From Prorocentrum cordatum (Eukaryota; Sar; Dinophyceae; Prorocentrales; Prorocentraceae): a stretch of 58,792 nucleotides of DNA. The stretch spans positions 1-58,792 of the forward strand of contig CAUYUJ010005754.1 in assembly GCA_963575745.1 (NCBI GenBank), read 5' to 3'. How positions within the stretch are numbered: the first letter of the stretch is position 1; the number at the start of each line of letters is the position of its first letter. Positions 1-9,308 of the stretch are shown here, piece by piece. A program made the translations under genes and the position numbers. The notes under the pieces are model-generated. The model did not search any database, had not been told where the DNA came from, and saw only the letters and a program-made list of their open reading frames with translations.

Positions 1-660
1 CTCTTGGGATGCCTCTCTGGGGCCTCTTGGAGAACTCGTGGGGGCATGTGCGAGGCTTTTGGAGACCTCGTGGGGGCCTCTGCGAGGCGTCTTGGGGGCG
101 TCTTGGAGGCCTCTTGGGGCCTCTTCGAGGGCCCTCGGGAGCCTCTGGGGGGCTCGAGGGGCCATCCTGGTGGGAAAGACTCGAAATGTCAGTTCGTATT
201 CCCCCTCTTTGGCTTTCTTGGAGCCATCCTGGGGCCCTCCAAGGGCTGCCTTGGGGGGGGGGGCCTGGGGTTGTCTTTGGGCCGTCTTGGGGCCTTCTTG
301 GAGGCATCATGGGCCGTCTTGGGACGATCGTGGGGACCACTTGGGCCGTCATGTTCGCTGTCAAAACGTAAAGTGCGAATTTGTCGAACATGCATTTTTG
401 TTCATCAGGGGATAATGATTTTGGCATCCCAGGGCCCTCTCGGCGGCGCTTTTGGGATTTTTGGGGGGCCTCGTGGGCCATCTTGAAGCCATCTTGGATC
501 GTCGTCGGGCTGTATGTACCCTGGGCCGTCATGACGCTCTCTTCGACCGTCTTGGCGCTCCGTCAGGGCCCTGTTGGGCTGTCTTGGGGCGTTTGGGGGC
601 GTCGGAGGCCCCAGGGGTGCATTGACGAGCTCGTCACCCCCCGTCGCCCCCCTGGCATGG
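1..660. repeat. Degenerate GGCCTCTTGGG-type repeat
   Basis: The stretch is built from imperfect 10-12 bp words close to GGCCTCTTGGG and CCGTCTTGGGG. All frames stay open for 100-200 codons with Ser-Trp-Gly-Pro-Leu-rich translations, which is the signature of a short GC-rich repeat and not of a gene. The same family returns at 1701-2380, 29690-29860 and 35452-35620. Confidence 0.75.
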
Positions 661-1032
661 GAAATTCTGCTCATCCCAATCAGTTTTTCAAATTACGTAT
701 AAACGAGGGCTGGTGGGGCTTAGTGGCCGTAGCCCTCGAAATTAGCGGGATTTTGAATGGGATGTGGTTAGAATGTAGTTTGATGTTGCTTGACCTATTT
801 CGATCTAGCGGAGAATTGTTTCGCGGATGTTGTCGTTGTTGCGATCGCCGCTGCAGGCATGATCCCAGCTGCGGTCGTCGTAGCTTCGTGTTCAAAGCGA
901 TGTCAACTACAGCCCAAAAGCAACGGATGCGATTGCAGCCGCAACGCCCGTCTTCTTGCTTGCAACGCAGGCCACAGCCACGCGCTGCCGCATCGTATCG
1001 CACTTAATGCAGGTTTGCGTGAACCGCCTATA
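661..1032. other. Unique-looking spacer, no gene recognised
   Basis: This stretch is less repetitive than its flanks. Open frames exist on both strands but show no domain, conserved motif or plausible codon pattern that I recognise. Confidence 0.4.
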
Positions 1033-1475
1033 TATATAGTATAAGTTAATATATAACATGATGTAGTATAATATGGTATAATATAATACGATAGAATATG
1101 ATATGATATAATATAATATGATATGATATAATATAATATGATATGATATAAAATAATATGATATATTATCATATACTATAATATGATATGATGTATTATA
1201 ATATAACAGCATATGATATATTATCATATAATATAATATAATATAATATAATAAAAATAAAATATACTATACTATAATATAATATAATATAATATAATAT
1301 ATCATAATATAATATAATATGATTTAATATACTATAATATAGTATAATAGAATTTGATCTATTATAATGTATACCATATAATATAATATGATATAATATC
1401 ATATTATATAATACCATTTGATATAATATCATATGATCTGATATAATATAATATGATATAGTATAATATATTGTG
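1033..1475. repeat. AT-only satellite (ATATAATATGATAT words)
   Basis: About 440 bp consist almost entirely of A and T with a rare G or C, in 5-10 bp words such as ATATAATATG and ATATGATAT. The minus-strand ORFs here, rich in Tyr and Ile, are artefacts of the repeat. Base composition is the opposite of the GC-rich flanks. Confidence 0.9.
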
Positions 1476-1549
1476 TGTTAGGCGTCCGTCTGACTACATT
1501 AAGCTCGCATGTGTTGCAACATGAGCCGGCAACTGTGTATGGATGCATG

Positions 1550-1683
1550 TGTACACACACGCACACGTGCATGTATGTACACACGTGTGTAGTAACATGC
1601 ATATGTTTTCATGTATACACACACGCATGGACATACATGACAATAATGTAAACGTATACACGTATATATATATATATATACAT
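1550..1683. repeat. CA/TG-rich and (TA)n microsatellite
   Basis: Alternating purine-pyrimidine sequence rich in CACA, GTGT and TGCATG words runs into a short (TA)n run ending near 1682. Confidence 0.8.
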
Positions 1684-1700
1684 ATGCCGATATGGCCTTC

Positions 1701-2380
1701 GCCCATCCCGCCACCGTGCCTGGGTTGTGGCTCTGAGGCCTGTTGGATGTTCGTTGGGATCTTGTCGAGGCCTCCTCGGGGTCCTCCTGGAAGCAGTTTT
1801 GATGCCTCTGGGGGCCTCTTGGGGTCACTGTTAGTCTCTTGGGGGCCTCTTGGGGGCCTCCTCTTGGGGGCCTTGGGGCTTCCTGCGTGTCTCTTGTGGC
1901 GCAATGCTCGGATTTTCGGTTCGAGTTCCCCTCTTGGGGCTGTCTTGAGCCCTTTGGGTCCGTTAGGCCGTCTTGGGACTCTTTGGGCCTGTGGCCGTTT
2001 TGAGGCGGTATTGGGGGCCTCTTGGGACGTCCTGAAGCGTCGGAAGCTCCAAACGTGGAGAACCTAAAAAACAATGGAAAACCGAAGAGGTATCAATGGT
2101 TTTCGCCTCTCGTCCCTCTTGGGGATGCTTTCTGAGTCCTCTTGGGATGTCTTGGGCGCTTTTTCGGCCGAGTGGAGGCCGTCTTGGTTGGGCGTCTTGG
2201 GCCGACAGTTCGGCGATTCGGGGCAGCTTTGGATCGTCTTGCGGGCCTCTTGGGACCCTCTTGTCCTGTCTCAAGGCTACCCTGGGCCGGTAAAATGGAT
2301 GCGACAAGCTGCGACGGGGCCCAGGGGGCACGCGACAAGCCGCAGCGGGGCCCAGGGGGTACACCAGGAGCCCCGAGAGG
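1701..2380. repeat. Dispersed GGCCTCTTGGG-family repeat with a fixed 30-bp leader
   Basis: The block opens with a 30-bp leader (1701-1730, containing CCACCGTGCCTGGGTTGTGG) followed by degenerate GGCCTCTTGGG words. The same leader followed by the same words occurs at 29690 and 35452, so this is a dispersed family with a defined left edge. Near the right end, 2311-2372 holds two tandem copies of a 31-bp unit containing GGGGCCCAGGGGG. Confidence 0.6.
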
Positions 2381-3324
2381 TTTAAGCGCTTGGAGGGCGG
2401 GCTCTTTAGAGAGTCTCAGGATTGAGGAATGAGGCCTAAGAGATTACGCCAAGGACCTGCGGACGCTCCAACTCGTGCCCAAAGGGCACGGTGGCGGATG
2501 TTATGTGGATGTGGTGTTCATCCTCCACTGATTATCAGATTTGCCCTTCCGTTCAACAGTTCTAGGTAGTGCCAGAGGTGTTGCCCTGCTAGTACCCGCA
2601 CGTACCTCCTAGATGCAATAGGTGGCCATTCATTCGGAGCAGTGGCACGGGAGCTCTTATACTGGTCTACATTTGGAAATCGCCGCAGGGAATGTAATTA
2701 TGAGTTCTGTTGCACGCCGCTCGCATGCGTATTTCTTTGTACTGATGCCTCACCAGACTGCCTGAGATCCGTCCCATATCCACATATCCATAAGGTCCTT
2801 TCAGCGTTCTGACTTCGGATCGTTGATTATTTTTAGATTGTAGCAGGGAGCGTGCTCGTTCTGCAGATAGTTTCATAGCCACTGTGTGAGCAGACGCTAC
2901 ACTTGCACAAGTCGGAGTCCGTGATTCGCCCCTTGCATGCGCACTTGAGCTTACGGATCCACTCCGTCTAGACGTTCCACCCAGACTCTGCGGATTTTGC
3001 CTTCCCGCTGCCAGTCCTACCGCCTGCTGCTGATGTCTGTCGCGTCTGCCCGCGCCACCCGTCGATGGCCGCACAGCCGGCGGAGGTCCTCGCTCTGCTG
3101 ACGAGCGGCAGGCGGCCCTCCTCGGCCCCAGGGAGGACTGGCGGCCGCCCGGGGGGCTCAAGAAGCGGGGGTCAGTGCAAACGGGGGCCAGCCAGAGCGC
3201 TGGATCCTGCAGGGTCATGCAGGGCTTGGGTGCAGGATCCTGCAGGAGCTTGCGGGAGTCTGCAGGGCTTCACTGGCCCGGCGGCTCGGGGGCCCCCAAA
3301 CGGTGGAGTGACCACACCGTGTGG
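2381..3324. other. Spacer without a recognisable gene
   Basis: This is mixed-composition sequence. The longest open frame is on the minus strand (3218 to 2667, 183 codons). It has no domain I know, and its first half is low-complexity Arg/Pro/Gly. I see no rRNA or tRNA fold. If a real gene is present it cannot be identified from the sequence alone. Confidence 0.3.
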
Positions 3325-3455
3325 CTCGGCATCGCTCGGACGTGGGCATGTTTGCTCGGCGAGGACCCTCGAGGAACGTGTTGGGGTCATTTTGCAGAAA
3401 ATACACGCACGAAACCGAACAGTGCACGGGGAATGGACGTCCGAGCGATGGCGAG
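3325..3455. mobile_element. MITE-like element, copy 1 (131 bp)
   Basis: The ends form inverted repeats of 19 bp with one mismatch (left CTCGGCATCGCTCGGACGT, right the reverse complement with CTCGCC). There is no coding potential. Diverged copies with the same ends lie at 30468-30597 and 36217-36347. I could not identify a target-site duplication with confidence. Confidence 0.6.
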
Positions 3456-3945
3456 GTGGAGAGTCAGTGAGCACCCGGGGATGACCGCACGGTTCTGGCA
3501 ACGCTCGGGCCGTTCTCCGAGGACGTCTCGGGCGCTTGGGGCCCCCGCGGCCCGCGCGGTGAGCTCCTTCGCGGCTTCCAGGGCCACCGCCCGGTCCGTA
3601 ACCGCGCACCGCCTTGGGCCACCCGGGCGGTGTAAAACGACACGAAGATCGGGACAAAATCGGATCGGGACAACTCGAAATCTCTGAGAATCGGCGGGTT
3701 TGGAGGATGTATGGGACGCCGCGGCCGCTCTGAGAGCGTTCCCGAACGCTCTGAGAGCGCTCCGGAACGCTCTGGAGCGATTTATCCCGATCCTAGCCCT
3801 GTTTTACGGTGCACGACACGCGTGGCCCGACGGCTGACCCTGGAAGGCCGGGCCATCCTCGGCGGCGGCCCGGGGCCAGAGCGGCCGCCGTGGGGCGAGA
3901 AGAGCTGCGCGCAGGCACCGCGCCTGGCCACGCCAGTCCTGGGCT
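3456..3945. other. GC-rich spacer with a palindrome cluster
   Basis: No gene was recognised. Around 3733-3780 the words AGAGCGTTC and GAACGCTCT alternate, giving several overlapping hairpins with stems of 9-15 bp (for example AGAGCGTTC, CC, GAACGCTCT). Confidence 0.45.
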
Positions 3946-4099
3946 GAAGTCGGGCGTGTCCCCCTACAGAGGGGATATCCAAAAATAGTCGGAACATCGT
4001 CTCGGGACGATGTTTCAAATATTTGCTAGCATTCGGGGGGTATTTTTTTGAGTTTCTGCTTTTGCCCAAAATCCCCCTGCAGGGGGACACGCCCGACTT
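3946..4099. mobile_element. Foldback-like inverted repeat
   Basis: The left arm contains AAGTCGGGCGTGTCCCCCT, and its reverse complement AGGGGGACACGCCCGACTT lies at 4081-4099. A small central hairpin (ATCGTCTCGGGACGAT) sits between them. Weaker symmetry continues outward (TGGCCAGGCG on both sides). This is a non-autonomous foldback or MITE candidate. Confidence 0.5.
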
Positions 4100-4288
4100 G
4101 TTCCTGGGCCCAGCACATCGGTGCACGTGCCCTTCCCTGGCCAGGCGAGGAGGGCGCGTGCACCGGCACGGGGCCCGGGCTGAGCCTGCCGAGGATGGGC
4201 GCCTGTGCACAGCATTGCTCCTGCTGCGCAGCTGGGGAGGAACAGGTACCGATGCCGCTACCTTTGCCTCATTTTCGCCCACTTTCGC

Positions 4289-4484
4289 AGGCCTAGAGGT
4301 TGACACCAACACCAAGATCGGCGGTGTGCCTCCACCGAGGGAAGACGATCCCGATCTCGGTGATGGTGGTAATATTTTGGTTTCCAAGATGACCGAAATA
4401 TTATTACCGACGCCGAAATCTAGAATCATTTTTCCCATGTGGAGGCAACCCCCTGTGCTGGTGTTGGTGCCAATTTCCAGGCCT
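4289..4484. mobile_element. Foldback element, near-continuous 196-bp inverted repeat
   Basis: The left arm runs inward from AGGCCT through ACACCAACACC and GGTGTGCCTCCAC. The right arm mirrors it as GTGGAGGCA, GGTGTTGGTG and AGGCCT. The inner part is also symmetric: GGTGGTAATATTTTGGT faces ACCGAAATATTATTACC around a centre near 4391. Almost the whole element could fold into one long hairpin. No coding potential is seen. Confidence 0.65.
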
Positions 4485-5194
4485 CCAACACTTGGGTTTC
4501 TTGGGAGGCTCACGTCGCCACGGCTGGATTCGCCTCGAGATTCTGGTGAGAACGCACTTCAGGAGAGGTCCCCGGGAGTGGTGGTATCGGTGTCTTCTGG
4601 CTCCCCCAAAAAAGTGGCGTCTGAGCAATTTCGTGGGCCGTGTTCATTCTGGGTCCGGTTTGAACTTACACGTGAACGAGGCCAGGACGAACGACTACGA
4701 AGTTTACCTCGGCGGAGAACCCAACCAGACGAAGCTGCGAGCATCGCGGGGCAGGTGAGAAGAAGGACGGGGGAGCGGCGTGCCAAAATGGGCCGTGGGA
4801 CGCGTGTGGTTCCTGCCACTGCGGCCTTCGGTGGAGCTCCTTGCAGGGCCGCGAGGCGTGCAAGGGGCGTGCCAAACTGGGCGGGGGGGCGCGTGCGATT
4901 CCTACCGCTGCGGCCTTTGTATCATTTCGCAGCAAGGCGCGCAGCGCGCCCCGATCTGTTCCTGCGGCCTGCAGCGGGCACCGCGCGCTCTGCTCGTCAC
5001 TGGATGCAGGACAGACGGCCACCGCCCCGACAGGCTGCCCGACCCTGACTCGCCAGGCGCCTGCACGCGTGGGCTCAGAGAGAGACGGGCCACACGCACA
5101 GGCGTCCGCGCAATGGAGCGGCCTCCTGCACTTGGGGGGTAGGGGGAATGGGGAAGGCTTCGTAGAAGCACCCCTGCCTCTTAGAAGGCGCGGG
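4485..5194. other. GC-rich spacer with two diverged ~90-bp tandem units
   Basis: At about 4775-4950 two diverged copies of a ~90-bp unit follow each other, each carrying GGCGTGCCAAA(A/C)TGGGC, a GACGCGTG-like word and CGCTGCGGCCTT-like sequence. No domain was recognised in any frame of the region. Confidence 0.45.
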
Positions 5195-5625
5195 CCTTGT
5201 CTGTAGGTGTCAGGCCCGCGCCTTCCAAGAAGCAGCCTCCTGGTAGGAAGCCTTCCCCCCTCCCCCTACCCCAATAAGCCTCCCCCTTCCCCCCGTCCTT
5301 GTGAGAAGTCTTCCCCTTCCCCCCCTTCCATTCCCCCTCCTTGTAAGCACCTTCCCATCCCACCCCTCCACCAAGCAGCCTCCCTCTAAGAGAAGCAGCC
5401 ACCCTGTAAGGTGCGCGCCGACCTCCCCTTCCCCTTCCCCTTCCCCTCTCCTCCATCCCCCTTCCCCTCTCACTCCCCATCCCCTTCCCCTCTCCTCCCC
5501 CTCCCCCTCCCCCTCCCCCTTCGCCCTTCCCCTCTCCTCCCCCTTTCCCCCCGCGTTCATGCCCGCCCTCCCCCTTCCCCTCTCCTCCCCTTGCCTCCCC
5601 CCGGGTGGGCGGACTGCCCCAGGTG
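5195..5625. repeat. Polypyrimidine tract, CCCCTTCCCC-type
   Basis: Strand-asymmetric C/T sequence, densest at 5430-5600, is built from CCCCTTCCC and CCCCTCC words. Pro/Ser-rich ORFs on the plus strand and Gly/Glu/Arg-rich ORFs on the minus strand are by-products. Confidence 0.85.
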
Positions 5626-5679
5626 CTGACCGGCTCGAATTCGAGTTCTAAGTGGGTTCTGTCCTCGAGGAATTTGCAC

Positions 5680-5790
5680 GAAGGATTGCAACAAAAACGA
5701 AGGATTGCAAAAAAACCTTGGACGAAGGATTGCAAAAAAACGAAGGGTTTTTTTTGCAATCCTGCGAAGGATTGCAATCCTTCGTGTGTG
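5680..5790. repeat. GAAGGATTGCAA tandem 12-mers with nested palindromes
   Basis: The word GAAGGATTGCAA recurs about five times. Positions 5726-5763 form a hairpin with 15-bp arms (AGGATTGCAAAAAAA facing TTTTTTTGCAATCCT). Positions 5765-5784 are a perfect 20-bp palindrome, CGAAGGATTGCAATCCTTCG. Confidence 0.7.
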
Positions 5791-6109
5791 TGATTTCGTG
5801 TGCCCTTCAGGGCCTTCCGCAGCCGATTCCTGCTGTGAGCGCGCATTGACTGCCACGGGAAAAAGCAGACACAATGAATCGCCGATTCCCCAGAAGATAT
5901 GGGGAAATATGGGAAGTGTGGGGGAAGGCAAAAACCCAGAAAATATGTGAAAATATGGGGGATCTTGTTATTTGTGTGTATCTGTTTGTGTGTCCTTGGG
6001 CCCCTTGAGGTGCTTCCTTTCGCCGTCCGCCTCCCGCGAGCCAGGCCCGCTGGGGATCTCGGCCGCGCCCGTGCCTCGGCCTGGGGCGCTGGCGCCAGCG
6101 CGGTCCGTC

Positions 6110-6525
6110 CGAGAGCTCCGCCTGGCTGCCCCTGCAGCTGTCCCCAGACCCCTCGCGCTGTGACAAAAACACGACGGGAGGTTCTTCGCTATTCTCCTCC
6201 TCCTCCTCCTCCTCCTCCTCCTCCTCCTCCTCCCTCCTCCCTTCCTCCCCCTCCTCCTCCTCCCCCTCCCCTCCTCCCCTCCCCCTCCCCCTCCCCCTCC
6301 TCCTCCTCCTCCTCCTCCTCCTCCTCCTCCTCCTCCTCCTCCTCCTCCTCCTCCCCCTCCCCCTCCTCCTCCTCCTCCCCCTCCTTCCCCAGGGGGCCCT
6401 TACCGGGCCCCAGGAGCGTCCAAGAACGAGTCGGGATGAAACACCGGTCCCGGGGAAGGGGTCCAGCCAGACCTCTGGGGGTCGACGTTGCGAAAAAAAT
6501 TCGACGTCGTGGGTTTGGGTCTCTG
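6110..6525. repeat. Diverged copy of the 16278-16470 repeat, split by (TCC)n
   Basis: The flanks at 6142-6187 and 6391-6525 match 16278-16470 (shared CCCCAGACCCC, ACGACGGGAGGTT, GGGGGCCCTTACCGG, ACCGGTCCCGG, GACCTCTGGGGGTCG and a GACGT hairpin). Between them lies a 200-bp (TCC)n tract that the later copies lack, so the triplet run expanded or inserted here. Confidence 0.6.
6188..6395. repeat. (TCC)n microsatellite
   Basis: A run of CTC/TCC triplets about 200 bp long is interrupted by short CCCCTCC words. Poly-Pro and poly-Ser open frames run through it in parallel, which marks it as non-coding. Confidence 0.92.
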
Positions 6526-6700
6526 CATCACCCTGCTCACCCGCAGGGTCGCCCTCCCCTCTCCTCCCGGCCCGCGGCCGCTTCCGCCTGTTGTTTTCTC
6601 CTCCCGCCGCCGGTTATGGTTCGCCTTCCGTTGCCCGGACCGCCTGAGCGCGCGTGCGGACTGCCTTGGCCGCGCTGCGACGTAAAAAACTCTTCACCCG

Positions 6701-6771
6701 CAGTGTTGGGTCCCCCAGCAGGCCTCGAAAGTGGCGACAGTTTCACAGATCGCAGCCCCCCCGGGATGGCG
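6701..6771 (-). repeat. Single inverted unit of the ~100-bp tandem repeat
   Basis: Read on the minus strand, this segment gives CGCCATCCCGGGGGGGCTGC followed by GATCTGTGAAACTGTCGCCAC. That is the monomer found in direct tandem at 16560-17043, 26240-26727 and 31957-32436. Here it occurs alone and in the opposite orientation. Confidence 0.55.
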
Positions 6772-7424
6772 GCAGGGGGGAAGAGAGGGACGGGAAGGAA
6801 GGAAGGAGACGCGCGAGCAGTGCTCTATTCAAAACGAGAACCCAGCGCAGGAGGGTTGGGAAAAAACTGTTCACCCGCAGGGGCTGGGGATCTGCCAGAC
6901 CCGCCGCCAGGCCCCCTGGACCCTGCAGACCGCCCGGCAGCCACAGCCTGGCCCCCGACGCCCCTGCGAGGCCCCGCGGGCAGCGCCCCCGCGCCGGCGC
7001 CGTCCTCCCGGTTGCCGCGCTCCTCTGCCTGCAGTCGGGAGCGGAAAAAAGGGGGGGGATGACTGGGGGGTGGGTGGATTCCTTGGTGGGGGCCATGGTT
7101 TTTCTTCAGATGTCATGGCGCCTCTTCTTATTTCATTACGTCCCCGGCCCCCCCGCTGGGCCGCGCACATGCCGCCGGTCATGATTTGCAACCCCCCCTC
7201 TTGGACACCCCCCTCTTGGCCGCTCCCGATGCAGCACGTCCTCGTTCAAGGGAGGGCTAGCCACCCACACCGCGACAACTGGCGCTCACTGAGCGGCCCT
7301 GGGCTCTTACAAAGCAGCCCTGCCATGCTCGAGTCCTTCCTTGGGCGCGCTTACTGAACGGCTCCGCTTGTCGGGGTGCTTGTTACAGGGGGGGGTGCAC
7401 TGCCCTCTACTCGTGCGCCTTCGC
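6772..7424. other. GC-rich spacer left of the first duplication
   Basis: No gene was recognised. The stretch contains G and A homopolymers (7036-7056) and GC-rich open frames without domains. The left breakpoint of the 10-kb tandem duplication lies at its end. Confidence 0.4.
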
Positions 7425-7765
7425 GGCCGCCAGCGTCACCGCCAGTGCCCCAGCGTGCCGAAGAGCCGACGCCGCAGGCTGCTTCGTGGCCCCGCTGGCC
7501 CCAGCGCCAGGAGCGAAGATCCGCTCCGCCCCTGGCTTCGCGATGAGTTTGCTTGGCGTTCTCCATGCAGTGCCCAGCTCGGCGGCACCTCCGCAGAGGC
7601 ACCGCGCCTCCACACTCGCCAAGACGATGGGCTCGCCAGCTGCTCGGCATCGACGTAGCCCGCCTGCAGCACCACGCAGTTGAAGTCTGACAGGCCCTCA
7701 CGAGCCTCGTTGCCGAAAGCCGGCTCAACACGCCGCCCACTGCAGGGCAGGCCCTGCAGGTGCGC
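7425..7765 (-). other. Conserved segment, possible gene fragment
   Basis: The segment is present in both duplication copies (here and 17396-17736). On the minus strand two frames look weakly protein-like and would need a frame change or intron between them: one contains VVLQAGYVDAEQL, the other VEARCLCGGAAELG. I do not recognise the product. It could be a captured exon or a decayed gene next to the transposon. Confidence 0.2.
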
Positions 7766-7916
7766 GCGATCTGTCTTTCTGGTTCAAACAGGTTTACAGA
7801 ATTATTCCGTCGTTTAAACCTCTGCAACTCTTCAGAGAGAAACCAAAGTTATAAAGAAATTTATGGAGAGATTTGGTGAGGTTTAAAGAACCGCTCGTGT
7901 AGAGTACTGGGTGCGG

Positions 7917-9175
7917 GGACGGAAGCGCCCAGAACGGCAATCTGAGCACGGAAGCGCCCAGAACGGCAATCTGAGCACGGAAACGCCCAGAACGGCAATC
8001 TGAGCACGGAAACGCCCAAAACGCAAGCAACCTGAGCACAGAAACGCCCAGTACGGCAATACGAGCACGGAAGCGGCCAGTACGGCAATACGAGCACGGA
8101 AGCGGCCAGAACGGCAATATGAGCACGGAAACGCCCAGAACGGCAATCTAAGCACGGAAACGCCCAAAACGGCAATCTGAACGCAGAAACGCCCAGAACA
8201 GCAATCTGAGCACGGAAACGCCCAGAACAGCAATCTGAGCACGGAAACGCCCAGAACAGCAATCTGAGCACGGAAACGCCCACAAGGCAAGCAATCTGAG
8301 CACGAAAACGCCCACAAGGCAAGCAATCTGAGCACGGAACCGCCCACAAGGCAAGCAACCTGAGCACAGAAACGCCCAGTGCGGCAATTCGAGCACGGAA
8401 GCGCCCAGAACGGCAATCTGAGCACAGAAACGCCCAGAACGGCAATCTGAGCACGGAAACGCCAGGAAGGGCAATCTGAGCACGAAAACGCCCAGAACGA
8501 CAATCTGACCACGGAAACGCCAGGAAGGGCAATCTGAGCACGAAAACGCCCAGAACGGCAATCTGAGCACGAAAACGCACAGAAAGGCAATCGAAGCACA
8601 ACAACGTGAGAACGGCAATCTGAGCACGAAAACGCCCAGAACGGCAATATAAACACCAGAATGCGCAGAACGGCAACCTGAGCACGAAAACGCCCAGAAC
8701 GGCAATCTGAGCACGGGAACGCCCAGAACGGCAATCTGAGCACGGAAACGCCCAGAACGGCAATCTGAGCACAAAAACGCGCAGAACGGCAATCTGAGCA
8801 CGGAAACGCCCAGAACGGCAATCTGTGCACGGAAACGCCCAAACGGCAATCTGAGCACGGCAACGCCCAGAACAGCAATCTGAGCACGGAAACGCCCAGA
8901 ACGACAATCTGAGCACGAAAGCGCCCAGAATGGCCTGAGCACGGAAAACGCCCAGAACGGCAATCTAAGCACGGAAACGCCCAGAACGGCAATCTGTGCA
9001 CGGAAACGCCCAGAAGGGCAATCTGAGCCGAAAACGCCCAGAACGGCAATCTGAGCACGAAAACGCCCAGAACGGCAATCTGAACATGGAAACGCTCAGA
9101 ATGGCAATCTGAGCACGAAAACGCCCAGAACGGGAATTTGGGCACGAAAACGCCGAGAACTGCCATCTAAGCACG
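7917..9175 (-). repeat. 29-bp minisatellite, left array, copy A (~43 units)
   Basis: The unit on the plus strand is about GCCCAGAACGGCAATCTGAG followed by CACGGAAAC, 29 bp, with point variants and a few units of other length. Because 29 is not a multiple of three and the unit has no stop on the minus strand, all three minus frames stay open and give a 29-residue repeat (words FPCSDCRSGRFRAQIAVLG). These are not proteins. The reverse complement shares the core CAGATTGCCGTTCTGGGC with the right-hand arrays. Confidence 0.95.
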
Positions 9176-9308
9176 GGACTCTTCCAGGTGTGTTTCACTC
9201 TTCCAGGTGTGTCCGTGACTCTTCCGGATGTGTTCGCGTTGCACAATTGGCTCAGTTCAAGCGCAATTTTGGTGCAGTTGACTGAAAGGCTTCCCTCACA
9301 CACTTCAG

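Noticed and set aside
903-1432. Tyr/Ile-rich minus-strand proteins
   Set aside because: The AT-only satellite has few stops in these frames; no other support.
1-2400. Trp/Gly/Pro-rich proteins
   Set aside because: Several frames are open at once over a degenerate 10-12 bp repeat.
2440-2720. Structured RNA or rRNA fragment
   Set aside because: I saw no conserved rRNA or snRNA motif; the sequence is simply unassigned.
7861-9166. Large Cys-rich repeat proteins on the minus strand (and at 17835-19152)
   Set aside because: They are three-frame read-through of the 29-bp minisatellite, with equal openness in all minus frames.
7917-9175. CRISPR array (29-bp regular repeat)
   Set aside because: The units are head-to-tail with no unique spacers and no cas genes, in clearly eukaryotic sequence.
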